Shown in pieces: positions 6,876 to 14,418 of a stretch of 43,021 nucleotides of DNA. Position 1 is the stretch's first letter; the number at the start of each line of letters is the position of its first letter. The position numbers and the translations under genes are program-made. The notes under the pieces are model-generated. The model had not been told where the DNA came from and made no database searches. It saw nothing but the letters and a program-made list of their open reading frames with translations. This DNA is from Clostridiales bacterium (GTDB lineage: Bacteria; Bacillota; Clostridia; Oscillospirales; Oscillospiraceae), in NCBI GenBank assembly GCA_022764045.1, contig JALERU010000084.1, forward strand, positions 1 through 43,021. The letters run 5' to 3'.

Positions 6876-7397
6876 ATGCAGTTGGTGATGGACCTGCTGG
6901 TGCCGGGGATCATCGCGGGGGTCTCCTGCTACGGCATGGTGAAGGGGGTGGACGTCTACGACGCCCTTCTCCAGGGAGCGGCCAAGGGGCTGGAGATCCT
7001 GCTGCGGATCCTTCCCGCCCTGGTGACCCTGCTGACGGTGGTGGCCATGCTCCGGGCCTCGGGGGCCCTGGAGCTGGCGGCCCAGTGGCTGGCCCCCGTC
7101 CTGCGGGGGCTGGGGATTCCCCCGGAGACGGTGGGCCTTATGCTGGTGCGGCCCATCAGCGGCAGCGCCGCCCTGGGGGTGGGGTCGGAGCTCATCACCA
7201 CCTACGGCCCCGACTCCACCATCGGCCGCACGGCGGCGGTGATGCTGGGGTCCACGGAGACCACCTTCTATACCATCGCCGTTTACTTCGGCGCGGCGGG
7301 GATCAAAAAAACCCGCTACGCAGTGCCGGCGGCCCTGTGCGCGGATTTGGCGGGGTTCTTTTTCGCGTCGCTGACGGTACGGCTTTTTATGGGGTGA
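6876..7397 (+). CDS. spmB: spore maturation protein B
   Basis: Partner of SpmA in spore-core dehydration; membrane protein with the same Gate-type fold. The 173 residues include VRPISGSAALGV and STETTFYTIAVYFGAAGIKKTRYA, both typical of SpmB. The start at 6876 is preceded by AGGAAAGGGGG at good spacing; an ATG at 6849 overlapping the spmA stop would add nine residues. The gene is followed by a dispersed repeat instead of a clear intrinsic terminator. Confidence 0.93.
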   Translation: MQLVMDLLVPGIIAGVSCYGMVKGVDVYDALLQGAAKGLEILLRILPALVTLLTVVAMLRASGALELAAQWLAPVLRGLGIPPETVGLMLVRPISGSAALGVGSELITTYGPDSTIGRTAAVMLGSTETTFYTIAVYFGAAGIKKTRYAVPAALCADLAGFFFASLTVRLFMG

Positions 7398-7409
7398 GAG
7401 GGCGGCTTG

Positions 7410-7685
7410 CTTTGCACGCCCACTTACCCCTTGGGGAAAGGTGGGTGCGTTTATTACCCACGCGGAGGAATCCTCAAGGCTCGCCCGCATCCGACCCGGC
7501 TTCGCCGGCCCACCTTCCCTCCCAGGGGAAGGCTATGAGAACGCCGGTTGAATGTACAGCGGTTATTCTCTAACCAACGTGCCGCAGGCTTCCCCTCGGG
7601 GGGAAGCTGTCACCGAAGGTGACTGATGAGGGGGCGATGTGGCGTACCGGTGGGTAGAAGGTGATCGTCGCCACCTTCCTTGCTG
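7410..7685 (+). repeat. dispersed intergenic repeat, copy B (modules 2 then 1)
   Basis: Module 2 at about 7418-7535 (GAGGAATCCTCAAGGCTCGC, CCGGCCCACC, CAGGGGAAGGCT) and module 1 at 7575-7672 (CGCAGGCTTCCCCTCGGGGG, GAAGCTGTCACCGAAGGTGA, TGATGAGGGGGCGAT). The order of modules is opposite to copy A. It fills the 430-base gap between spmB and recG, which has no credible gene. Confidence 0.75.
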
Positions 7686-7746
7686 GGCAGGGTTACGCTG
7701 GCCTGACGATAGAGGCCCCCGCTGCCCTGGCCGCTTCACTCCCAAG

Positions 7747-7775
7747 TTGAGAAACCCCAAAAACTGTGCTACAAT
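7747..7775 (+). promoter_or_regulatory. promoter of recG
   Basis: TTGAGA (7747-7752), 17-base spacer, TACAAT (7770-7775), with transcription start expected near 7782 and the recG ribosome site at 7809-7816. Confidence 0.65.
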
Positions 7776-7824
7776 ACATTATAATATGTGTCTAACGCTG
7801 TAATATAGAAAGGAGGCCCCCGCC

Positions 7825-9885
7825 GTGGCCGAGCTCACGTTACACACCCCTCTCTCCGCCCTGGCCGGGGTTGGCCCCGCCCGGGAGAAGGCCCTGGGCA
7901 AGCTGGGCTTGTTCACCGTGGCCGATCTGCTGGCCTACTTCCCCCGGGAGTATGAAGACCGCACGGTGCGGGAGGGCATCGCCACCCTCCCCGCAGAGGA
8001 GCCCGTCTGTTTTTCCGCCCTGGTGGCCGAGCCCTTCCGCACCAGCTATATCCGCCGGGGCATGGAGCTGACCAAGGGGCGGATCGTGGACGGCACGGGC
8101 CAGGTGGACGTGACCTTTTTTAACCAAAGCTACGTCCGGCAGGCGCTGCAGGTGGGGGAGACCTATTATTTTTACGGCAAGCTCACCGGCGCGGGCTACC
8201 GGCGGCAGATGGCGAGCCCCTATTTTGAGAAGGCGGGGCAGGCCAGCTTTACCGGAGGCATCATGCCCGTCTACCCCCTGACGGCGGGGATCGCCAACCG
8301 CTTCCTGTCCGGTCTCACCCGCCGGGCCCTGAGCTGCCTGCCCCAGATCCGGGAGACCCTGCCCGCCGGCCTGCGGGAGGCGTACCAGCTGGCCCCGGCG
8401 GCGGAGTCCTATGCCAACATCCACTATCCCGCCTCCTGGGGGGCCCTGGCCAAGGCACGGCGGCGGCTGATGTTTGAGGAACTTTTCTGCCTGAACCTGG
8501 GCCTTGCCCTCATCCGGGGGCGGCGGGGGGAGCAGCAGGCCATCCCCTTTGTAAAACAAAATCTTGCCGCTTTTACCGGCTCCCTGCCCTTCTCCCTTAC
8601 CGGGGCCCAGCGGCGGTCGGTGGAAGAGGCCGCAGCGGATCTGGGCCGGCCCGTGCCCATGAACCGCCTGCTCCAGGGGGACGTGGGCTCGGGCAAAACG
8701 GTGGTGGCCGCCGCCTGCGCTTATTTCGCCTGGCAGAACGGCTGCCAGGTGGCCCTCATGGCCCCCACGGAGCTCTTGGCCCAGCAGCACCGGAGGACCA
8801 TGGAGGAGCTGCTGGGGGGGACAGGCCTCCGGGTGGGGCTTCTCATCGGGTCCATGACGGCGGCCCAGAAGCGGGCCTGCCATGAGGCTTTGGAGGCCGG
8901 GGAGATCGACCTCATCGTGGGCACCCACGCCCTCCTCAGCCAGGGGGTGGCCTTCCGGCGGCTGGGGCTGGTGATCACCGATGAGCAGCACCGGTTCGGC
9001 GTGGACCAACGGGCGGCCCTGGCGGCCAAAAGCGGCGGGGACCTCCGCCCCCACGTGCTGGTGATGTCGGCCACCCCCATTCCCCGGACCCTGGCCCTGA
9101 TGATCTACGGGGACCTGGACCTGTCGGTGATCGACGAGCTCCCCCCGGGGCGGACCCCGGTGGCCACCTATCTGGTGGGGGAGGACAAGCGCCGGCGGCT
9201 GTATGGCTTCGTCCGCAAGCAGGTGGCCCAGGGGCGGCAGGTGTATATCGTCTGCCCCGCCGTGGACCAGGAGGATCAGGCGGGGATGAAGGCTGCCCAG
9301 CAGTACGGCCGCAGCCTCCAGGAGGAGGTGTTCCCCGACCTGCGGGTGTCCATCGTCCACGGCAAGCTGCGGCCCAAGGAGAAGCAGGCCGTGATGGCGT
9401 CCTTCGTGGCCGGCCAGACCGACGTGCTGGTTTCCACCACCGTTATCGAGGTGGGGGTGGATGTGCCCAACGCCAACCTGATGGTCATTGAAAACGCCGA
9501 GCGGTTCGGCCTGAGCCAGCTCCACCAGCTCCGGGGCCGGGTGGGCCGGGGGAAGCACCAGTCCTACTGCGTGCTCCTGTCGGACCACCCCAGCGAGGGC
9601 ACCCGCCAGCGGCTGAAAGCCCTCACCGCCACCAACGACGGCTTCGCCATCGCCGAGGAGGATTTGAAGCAGCGGGGCCCTGGGGACTTTTTCGGGGCCC
9701 GTCAGTCGGGCCTGCCCCAACTGAAGCTGGCCAGTCTCGAGGGGGACATGCGCCTGCTCCACCAGGCCCAGGGGGCCGCCCGGGACCTCTTAGCCCAAGA
9801 CCCCCACCTGCGCCAGCCGGAGCACGCCCCCCTGCGGGGCCGGGTGGAGCAGCTCTTCCGGGAGAACCGGGATATTTTTAACTGA
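7825..9885 (+). CDS. recG: ATP-dependent DNA helicase RecG
   Basis: Branch-migrating helicase that remodels stalled replication forks and Holliday junctions. The 686-residue length is standard. The N-terminal wedge/OB domain is followed by the helicase core: Walker A GDVGSGKT at 285-292, the RecG-specific box II DEQHRFG beginning at 386, MSATPIPRTLAL, then the second RecA domain with STTVIEVGVDVPNA and the QLRGRVGRG motif VI. The start is a GTG at 7825 with a perfect AAAGGAGG upstream. It has its own promoter and a terminator after it, so it is a single-gene unit. Confidence 0.97.
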   Translation: MAELTLHTPLSALAGVGPAREKALGKLGLFTVADLLAYFPREYEDRTVREGIATLPAEEPVCFSALVAEPFRTSYIRRGMELTKGRIVDGTGQVDVTFFNQSYVRQALQVGETYYFYGKLTGAGYRRQMASPYFEKAGQASFTGGIMPVYPLTAGIANRFLSGLTRRALSCLPQIRETLPAGLREAYQLAPAAESYANIHYPASWGALAKARRRLMFEELFCLNLGLALIRGRRGEQQAIPFVKQNLAAFTGSLPFSLTGAQRRSVEEAAADLGRPVPMNRLLQGDVGSGKTVVAAACAYFAWQNGCQVALMAPTELLAQQHRRTMEELLGGTGLRVGLLIGSMTAAQKRACHEALEAGEIDLIVGTHALLSQGVAFRRLGLVITDEQHRFGVDQRAALAAKSGGDLRPHVLVMSATPIPRTLALMIYGDLDLSVIDELPPGRTPVATYLVGEDKRRRLYGFVRKQVAQGRQVYIVCPAVDQEDQAGMKAAQQYGRSLQEEVFPDLRVSIVHGKLRPKEKQAVMASFVAGQTDVLVSTTVIEVGVDVPNANLMVIENAERFGLSQLHQLRGRVGRGKHQSYCVLLSDHPSEGTRQRLKALTATNDGFAIAEEDLKQRGPGDFFGARQSGLPQLKLASLEGDMRLLHQAQGAARDLLAQDPHLRQPEHAPLRGRVEQLFRENRDIFN

Positions 9886-9895
9886 GAAAGCAATC

Positions 9896-9934
9896 ACCCC
9901 CGCTCCTAGCCTTGTGGGCTTGGGGCGGGGGTGG
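9896..9934 (+). terminator. terminator after recG
   Basis: CACCCCCGC pairs with GCGGGGGTG across a roughly 20-base loop; the plus-strand tail is GTTTCGTTT. Probably also used by the convergent gene ending at 9945. Confidence 0.6.
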
Positions 9935-9944
9935 TTTCGTTTGG

Positions 9945-10607
9945 TCAGTCTTCGATCGGGGCGGCGTAGATATGCACGTCGCCGTCCAGGGTGCCGTTGT
10001 CAGTGATAAAGGAAAGAATGTGGGTGGTGGATCGGGCGTCCTCTACCAGCAAGGCACGCTGCGTGTGGGGTGGAATGTCAAAGGTATGGGGAGACTGGGG
10101 TTTGGCATACCTCACGACGATATGGGTTGTCACGTCGTTCTTATTATACAGTAAAACTAAGTAAGTGGAGTATTCTCTGGGTTGATCCCAAGTGACGTCA
10201 TCGTGCTTGAATTCGTCAACGCGCATACCAGCGTATTTTTGTCCCAGAACATCAGGTGTGTAGGCCGAGCCATCTGAGATGGTCAGCTTGCTTTCCGGGA
10301 CCTCCCAGGAGGAATAGAGCCCCAGGGCCACGGCCAAAATGAGAATGCAGATGGCGCCGGTGATCCCCAGTTTCTTTTTGCGGCTGAGAGGCTGGGGTGG
10401 ATTGGGAATGGTATGGATCAGTACCTCTGCCATGGATTCTGGGGGGCCAAAGGCGTGCAGCAGGGTGTAGTAGTTGGGCTCTGGAATGTCCTCCAGCAGA
10501 GCTTGGGCGGAGGCCCGGAAGGCTGCCCGGACCTTTTTTCGCAGCCGGAGACCGGTGATCTCTTTTAACAGCGCTTTTTCATAGCGTTGGATGTCGGACT
10601 GTTTCAT
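9945..10607 (-). CDS. membrane-anchored protein partnered with a PadR regulator
   Basis: A 220-residue protein of unknown function. The N-terminal 70 residues are charged and helical and look like the DUF6120/DUF1700-type domain found beside PadR genes (DIQRYEKALL...LEDIPEPNYYTLLHAFGPPESMA). One membrane helix follows RKKK at about residues 81-98, then a roughly 120-residue domain presumably outside the membrane with no recognised motif. Its start overlaps the padR stop by four bases (ATGA), so the two are translationally coupled. By analogy with other PadR-coupled membrane proteins it may relay an envelope signal to the repressor; that is inference. Confidence 0.75.
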   Translation of the reverse strand: MKQSDIQRYEKALLKEITGLRLRKKVRAAFRASAQALLEDIPEPNYYTLLHAFGPPESMAEVLIHTIPNPPQPLSRKKKLGITGAICILILAVALGLYSSWEVPESKLTISDGSAYTPDVLGQKYAGMRVDEFKHDDVTWDQPREYSTYLVLLYNKNDVTTHIVVRYAKPQSPHTFDIPPHTQRALLVEDARSTTHILSFITDNGTLDGDVHIYAAPIED

Positions 10608-10978
10608 AACGCCTCCTTCCCAGATAAAATGTCGTCAATCCCCTGGAAAAAGGTACGATAGGTTGCCAATAGGTCTTGTAGGTGCGCGCGACCCTTTTTG
10701 GTAATGTGGTAATACTGCCGCAGCCGCCCGTCCGGGGCGGTTTTCTTTTTAGTCTCCGCCAAATAGTCCGCCTGGGTCAGGCGGTAGATGGCAGCGTAGG
10801 GGAACACAATGGTCAGGACCCCATGGCTGCGGGCATGGAGCAGGGGAGCCAGCTCTCCGATATAGTGCTCTTCCTCGCTGAACAGGAAGAGAATCAAAAG
10901 TTCCGTCAGCGCCTTTTTTAAGTTGTCTTCAAGACTATTTGCACGGGGCGCGCTCTGTTCCCCTTTGGAGTGCCGCAA
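10604..10978 (-). CDS. PadR-family transcriptional regulator
   Basis: Winged-helix repressor of 124 residues. The PadR core is visible: LTIVFPYAAIYRLTQADYL...TKKKTAPDGRLRQYYHITKKGRAHLQDL, with the wing DGRLRQYY. No ATG is suitable; the promoter lies at 11015-11043, so translation must begin downstream of it, most likely at TTG 10978 (AAGGCGGTG ahead of it) or GTG 10987. The gene diverges from a block of secreted-protein genes starting at 11159, and the short AT-rich gap holds both promoters, so it probably controls that block and itself. Confidence 0.85.
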   Translation of the reverse strand: MRHSKGEQSAPRANSLEDNLKKALTELLILFLFSEEEHYIGELAPLLHARSHGVLTIVFPYAAIYRLTQADYLAETKKKTAPDGRLRQYYHITKKGRAHLQDLLATYRTFFQGIDDILSGKEAL

Positions 10979-11014
10979 TATAGTCACCGCCTTCTTACCG
11001 AACCTGTTTTTTTT

Positions 11015-11043
11015 AGTATAGCATGGCAAAAAAATAAATGCAA
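11015..11043 (-). promoter_or_regulatory. promoter of the padR operon
   Basis: Reverse strand TTGCAT, 17-base spacer, TATACT preceded by TGC (extended -10). Back to back with the plus-strand promoter at 11071. Confidence 0.65.
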
Positions 11044-11064
11044 TATTTTTGTTTTGAATAAAAA

Positions 11065-11099
11065 TTTTTGTTGACAAAAATAAGGGGGCATGATAGTAT
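11065..11099 (+). promoter_or_regulatory. promoter and candidate operator of the secreted-protein block
   Basis: TTGACA (11071-11076), 17-base spacer, TAGTAT (11094-11099). An inverted repeat TTTTTGT-TG-ACAAAAA (11065-11080) overlaps the -35, a fitting place for a repressor such as the divergent PadR. The operator role is inference. Confidence 0.6.
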
Positions 11100-11158
11100 G
11101 AAATTGAACGTGAGAATAAATTATAAAAACAAATAATTGTAATGAGAGGGCTAAAACA

Positions 11159-11590
11159 ATGAAGTTGTATAAGCAAGTGACGGGAGCCATTCTTGCGACC
11201 TGTGTGCTGGCAATGGCTTGCGTTGCGGGGGCGGCAGAGCTCGTGGCACAGGAGACGATGCTAGCAGCGGCAGAAGGCAGCACCATCGACCCGATGGCAA
11301 ACAAATTGGTTTTGGATACGCCCATCTCAAAGGCCGGGTCCTCTTGGTATCAGGAAAAAGGTTATACCTCCTACCGGGTGTGGGTGGAGAACACCACCCA
11401 ATACAAGATGACGGTGACCATCACTGAGCCAAGCGGAAAAACCCGGAGTTTTACTGTGGATGCCGGAAAGAGCGGAGCTTATCCCGTCAATGGGGTGCCC
11501 AGTGGGACTTATAAACTCTCCTTCAACACTGGCGGCCACGAAGTGAGCGGCACCGTTCGGGTAAGGGTGTCGGATATGGCGCTTTCCTGA
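11159..11590 (+). CDS. small secreted protein of unknown function
   Basis: 143 residues with a clear signal peptide (KLYKQVTGAILATCVLAMAC, ending near AGAAE). The mature part is a small beta-rich domain (SYRVWVENTTQYKMTVTITEP, GTYKLSFNTGG) resembling a generic Ig-like or stress-response beta sandwich; no family is recognised with confidence. GAGAGGG precedes the ATG. The signal region, through VAQE, closely matches that of the protein at 13606-14133 although the mature parts differ. First gene of the block facing padR. Confidence 0.75.
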   Translation: MKLYKQVTGAILATCVLAMACVAGAAELVAQETMLAAAEGSTIDPMANKLVLDTPISKAGSSWYQEKGYTSYRVWVENTTQYKMTVTITEPSGKTRSFTVDAGKSGAYPVNGVPSGTYKLSFNTGGHEVSGTVRVRVSDMALS

Positions 11591-11711
11591 TCGGTTTTCA
11601 TCAGAAGGAAAATCATCCTGTTGTAAAAAGTAGAAAGGAGGGATGCTTGGAAGTATTGATGGCACATATCTTTTAACCGTTGAAGAACCCAATATGAAAT
11701 GGAGGAAAGCT

Positions 11712-12383
11712 ATGAAGAAGTGTTTAGTATCGGTGTTCCTGGTCTTGTGCTTGTCGCTTACTCTGGCAGTATCTGCATGGGCTGTGGAAACAAATGAACA
11801 GGTAGTCTCTGAAGAACAGTATCAAGAGTATGTGGAGATTGCCAAAAGTGTATGCCAGGAATATGGAATGGAATATGGAGAAGATGTTTCTGTTTGTCCT
11901 ATTTCGGAAGTAACTAAGGTGTATACACCAGAAGAATATAGAGCAGAAGTGGAGGAATTTTGTGAAGTGATTTCTTCGCTTCAGAATCCTATCACAACAT
12001 ATGCAAGTGGGGACTCTAATTCTAATCCTAGCGCAGGGGGAAATGGGACGAAGAATCTTACTGTTAATTCGCCGTATAACGTTGATGGGGGATACTTCTT
12101 GTGGACTCTCCATGCGCGTGCAGTTATAGGTGGAGGCGGACCATATTATTATACTTCCGCAACTATGGAAGAAAGTGTGCTGATTAGGAGACCGTCAAAT
12201 GCATATACATGTGTTTATGCTGCACCTCGGCTTAAATCTTCGACAAGCACAACTCGAGTGTTTACACAGGCTGTAACGATAAAAAAGAATGGAGTCGCAG
12301 TTACTGCAACGCCACATACTCTTACAGCACAGCTTTCACTTAATACTAGCACAGGTGTTGTCACACTTAGAAACCACGAATAA
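11712..12383 (+). CDS. secreted protein of unknown function
   Basis: 223 residues: signal peptide (MKKCLVSVFLVLCLSLTLAV...AWA), an acidic helical stretch (SEEQYQEYVEIAKSVCQEYG), a Ser/Asn/Gly-rich linker, then a beta-rich C-terminal half with many Tyr, Thr and Val. The start at 11712 follows GGAGGAAAG and begins the signal peptide; an upstream in-frame ATG at 11643 would put 23 non-hydrophobic residues ahead of it. Base composition is clearly lower in GC than the housekeeping genes, suggesting acquired or fast-evolving DNA. Not recognised. Confidence 0.75.
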   Translation: MKKCLVSVFLVLCLSLTLAVSAWAVETNEQVVSEEQYQEYVEIAKSVCQEYGMEYGEDVSVCPISEVTKVYTPEEYRAEVEEFCEVISSLQNPITTYASGDSNSNPSAGGNGTKNLTVNSPYNVDGGYFLWTLHARAVIGGGGPYYYTSATMEESVLIRRPSNAYTCVYAAPRLKSSTSTTRVFTQAVTIKKNGVAVTATPHTLTAQLSLNTSTGVVTLRNHE

Positions 12384-12410
12384 TAAATGCGTGCGCACTG
12401 AGGTGGCTTT

Positions 12411-12872
12411 ATGAAAAAACGTACCTGGATCGTGATTCTTGCAATCGCTTGTATTGTGAGTGCCGTTGTCATTGCGCATAAGCTACAAAGCCCAACGAAA
12501 ATTGAACGGATGGAAGATGACAGAGTTGGGGTTGAGACAACAATTGAAAAAACAGTGGACTTAAAAAAGTTTACGTTTTCTTGTTCCGCAGTCTTCCAGG
12601 TGAAGCAAAATGAGGATGATGACACTTACTATATTGACAATGTCACATCAGAATTTCTTGAGCGGAAGCGTGTACCGAACGAGTATACGTTTGTCCGCAA
12701 GGGAGAAATCGAAACGATTTGTGAAAAAGAAGGGGAGAGTTATATTATTAAACGAACCCTTCCTGTAGAGAAGATGGGACGGCCTGTGATGGACATTACG
12801 GCAGGGGCTCGGTTTGTGCTAGATACCAAAACAGGTAAAATGTCGGCAGAAGCATTGGCAGACGAAGGTTGA
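12411..12872 (+). CDS. membrane-anchored protein of unknown function
   Basis: 153 residues with one N-terminal membrane helix (WIVILAIACIVSAVVIAHKL) and a hydrophilic domain outside the membrane with alternating charged strands. Follows the preceding gene by 27 bases with GAGGTGG ahead of the ATG, so probably in one transcript with it. Lower GC than the surroundings. No family recognised. Confidence 0.7.
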   Translation: MKKRTWIVILAIACIVSAVVIAHKLQSPTKIERMEDDRVGVETTIEKTVDLKKFTFSCSAVFQVKQNEDDDTYYIDNVTSEFLERKRVPNEYTFVRKGEIETICEKEGESYIIKRTLPVEKMGRPVMDITAGARFVLDTKTGKMSAEALADEG

Positions 12873-12902
12873 CAGAGAGTCCTAGAGAAGATCGCTTAAA
12901 AT

Positions 12903-12936
12903 GCAAGGGGAACGGCGAAATTGCCGTTTCCCTTGC
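12903..12936. terminator. hairpin after the 12411-12872 gene
   Basis: 14-bp stem GCAAGGGGAACGGC with GCCGTTTCCCTTGC (one G-U pair). The better U-tract (ATTTTAAG) is on the reverse strand. Its core sequence is nearly identical to the hairpin at 14165-14210. Confidence 0.6.
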
Positions 12937-13004
12937 GCTAATACGTTTCCTTTTTTGAAAAATAAACTTGCAGCAATAACAATGCCGCACACAGCTCGGT
13001 CCAC

Positions 13005-13193
13005 CTATAGCGGAGGCATTTTCTTACGAATTTCTGACAAATCCACCAATTCCTTGACGGGTATTTGCTCCTCTGTTATGATAAAATCACAGGCGGAGAT
13101 CGTGGCCCATGATACGATAAAACACAAGGACAAAACAGAACCGTACACAGCAAAAACAATTCGGACAAAGGAAGTGGCCCAATGAAGAAGCAT
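13005..13193 (-). CDS. possible small membrane protein or decayed gene, antisense side
   Basis: Reverse-strand frame of 62 codons from ATG 13193 (RBS-like GGTGAGG five bases ahead): a membrane helix (FVRIVFAVYGSVLSLCFIVS) followed by a charged tail ending KELVDLSEIRKKMPPL. After its TAG another hydrophobic stretch (LCAALLLLQVYF) is readable in a different frame, so a decayed longer gene is also possible. It overlaps the first 12 bases of the lipoprotein gene on the other strand and covers that gene's promoter. The hairpin at 12903-12936 could terminate it. Kept at low confidence. Confidence 0.3.
   Translation of the reverse strand: MLLHWATSFVRIVFAVYGSVLSLCFIVSWATISACDFIITEEQIPVKELVDLSEIRKKMPPL
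13054..13082 (+). promoter_or_regulatory. promoter of the lipoprotein gene
   Basis: TTGACG (13054-13059), 17-base spacer, TATGAT (13077-13082). Transcription would begin near 13089, giving a leader of about 93 bases. Confidence 0.6.
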
Positions 13194-13583
13194 AGCATCC
13201 TCACCTGGTTCTGCCTGTTGGTAAGCTTGCTCCTTCTTCTGGCTGGCTGTACCTACAACTTCCCTCCCACGCCGGGAACGATTTGCGGGACCTATACATC
13301 CGGCGATGCAGAGCTTCAAAAAATTTTTTCTGTGGATCAGTCCAATGCGTTTTACTACGCGGACCAAAAAAACGACCGCTTTATTCTCGGTCACCTCCAA
13401 CCCCAAGGGGAGGATGCTTACTTGCTCTCCTGCCAGGACCCCAACAACGCAGCGATCCTCCCTGACCAAGAACTCACCTATGACGGCAAGGGCTTTTCGA
13501 TCACCATCCAGGACGAAGTGTACGTATTCCAGAAAACCGATGATATCCCCTCTATCATCGGGGATACCACCCGCTATTCTTAA
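13182..13583 (+). CDS. small lipoprotein of unknown function
   Basis: 133 residues with a lipoprotein signal peptide: a hydrophobic core and lipobox LLAGC (Cys at residue 23), so it should be anchored to the outer face of the membrane. The mature part (GTICGTYTSGDAELQKIF..., GKGFSITIQDEVYVFQK) looks like a small beta-rich domain. AAAGGAAG precedes the start; the same AAAGGAAGTGGC-CAATGAAG context precedes the next gene. Function unknown. Confidence 0.75.
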   Translation: MKKHSILTWFCLLVSLLLLLAGCTYNFPPTPGTICGTYTSGDAELQKIFSVDQSNAFYYADQKNDRFILGHLQPQGEDAYLLSCQDPNNAAILPDQELTYDGKGFSITIQDEVYVFQKTDDIPSIIGDTTRYS

Positions 13584-13605
13584 CCCAACGAAAGGAAGTG
13601 GCTCA

Positions 13606-14133
13606 ATGAAGTTTCCTAAGCAACTGATCGTCCCATGCTTGGCAGCCTGCGCGCTGGCGGTATCTTGCGCCGCGGGGGCGGCGGAACCCGTTGCCCAGGA
13701 GCCTGCGCCGGCTGCGGTTCAGCAGGAAACCATTCCGCAAAAAGTGACCTTGGGTCTCGACAAGGGAGAAAATATGGCGGCGGTGATCCGCGATGTTTTT
13801 GGCTATGACCTGAGGGGATACCAGTATGTTTCTTTTGCCGAGCTGTGGGATGAAACCCAAGTGACAAGGGCCACGCAGCCCATGCGGCGCATCCTGCTGG
13901 ACACCTGCGCGGCGATCCAGGCCGGTGAAAACATGCCCTTGGGCTATCTGTACCAGGGGAATACCGTCTACACCGCCGTGGAGCAGCCGGACGGCAGCTT
14001 GCAGTTGACCCAATATGAAGTGCAGCCCCACACCAACAGCACGGAAACGGCCACGGTGCTGCCCGACTACCGGGTGGTGGAGACAGAAACCCGCGCGGTG
14101 AACCAGGCAAGCATGGAGGCCCTGTATACGTGA
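13606..14133 (+). CDS. secreted protein of unknown function
   Basis: 175 residues. The signal peptide (KFPKQLIVPCLAACALAVSC, AGAAEPVAQE) closely matches that of the 11159-11590 protein, but the mature domain is different (DKGENMAAVIRDVFGYDLRGY...). No family recognised. The start at 13606 follows GAAAGGAAG, 22 bases after the lipoprotein gene. GC content is higher than in the 11.7-12.9 kb genes. A 20-bp perfect hairpin follows, closing the block. Confidence 0.75.
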   Translation: MKFPKQLIVPCLAACALAVSCAAGAAEPVAQEPAPAAVQQETIPQKVTLGLDKGENMAAVIRDVFGYDLRGYQYVSFAELWDETQVTRATQPMRRILLDTCAAIQAGENMPLGYLYQGNTVYTAVEQPDGSLQLTQYEVQPHTNSTETATVLPDYRVVETETRAVNQASMEALYT

Positions 14134-14164
14134 TGTGCCTGCATAGGTGGCAGGTGCCGGAGCA

Positions 14165-14210
14165 CGCAAAGCAAGGGAAACGGCAAGATTGCCGTTTCCC
14201 TTGCTTTGCG
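14165..14210 (+). terminator. terminator closing the secreted-protein block
   Basis: Perfect 20-bp stem (14165-14184 with 14191-14210), six-base loop, then TTTATG. The inner 14 bp match the hairpin at 12903-12936. Confidence 0.75.
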
Positions 14211-14247
14211 TTTATGTAGGTTAGGTGTCCGGTAGTCATTTAGCAAT

Positions 14248-14412
14248 TAAAAAGGAGCCCCGCCGGAACGGGGCTCCTTGACGTTTTCGTTCAGTTTCAA
14301 AAACCTATTCAGCCTGCGGTAACGTCACACCCAAAACGACACTCCACAGAGAACCGATGCTGACCCGGCTCACTGCTTCCCCGTGACGATGGACAGTCAA
14401 GCTACCATCTCT
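14248..14412 (-). ncRNA. candidate small RNA gene, about 165 nt
   Basis: The reverse strand has a strong promoter (TTGACA, 16-base spacer, TATACT; 14419-14446) and a strong intrinsic terminator (14252-14279, followed by TTTTT) with no credible protein frame between. The predicted RNA can form GATGG/CCATC near its 5' end, GTCAC/GTGAC enclosing the middle, GACGTT/AACGTC near the 3' end, then the terminator. I could not match it to 6S, SRP, tmRNA, T-box or a known riboswitch, and no gene lies downstream on that strand. It diverges from htpG. Confidence 0.6.
14252..14279. terminator. terminator of the candidate small RNA
   Basis: 11-bp perfect stem AAGGAGCCCCG with CGGGGCTCCTT, six-base loop. 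On the reverse strand it is followed by TTTTTAATTG. Confidence 0.85.
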
Positions 14413-14418
14413 ACTTTT

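Noticed and set aside
6093-7490. Reverse-strand frame of 465 codons opposite spmAB
   Set aside because: Shadow of spmA/spmB and repeat copy B; only its far end overlaps real regulatory sequence.
7840-9762. Long reverse-strand open frame (640 codons) opposite recG
   Set aside because: Shadow of recG codon bias; composition is unlike any protein of the window.
11643-11711. Upstream ATG for the 11712 gene
   Set aside because: The ribosome site is too close to it, and it would put 23 non-hydrophobic residues ahead of a clear signal peptide.
12901-13185. Plus-strand frame of 94 codons before the lipoprotein gene
   Set aside because: Starts inside a hairpin, lacks a ribosome site, and runs through the lipoprotein gene's promoter; the reverse-strand frame is more protein-like.
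14248-14412. Candidate RNA as SRP RNA, 6S RNA, T-box or cobalamin riboswitch
   Set aside because: GGGGAAGCAG loosely recalls SRP or cobalamin cores, but the required flanking motifs are absent and no gene lies downstream; left unclassified.
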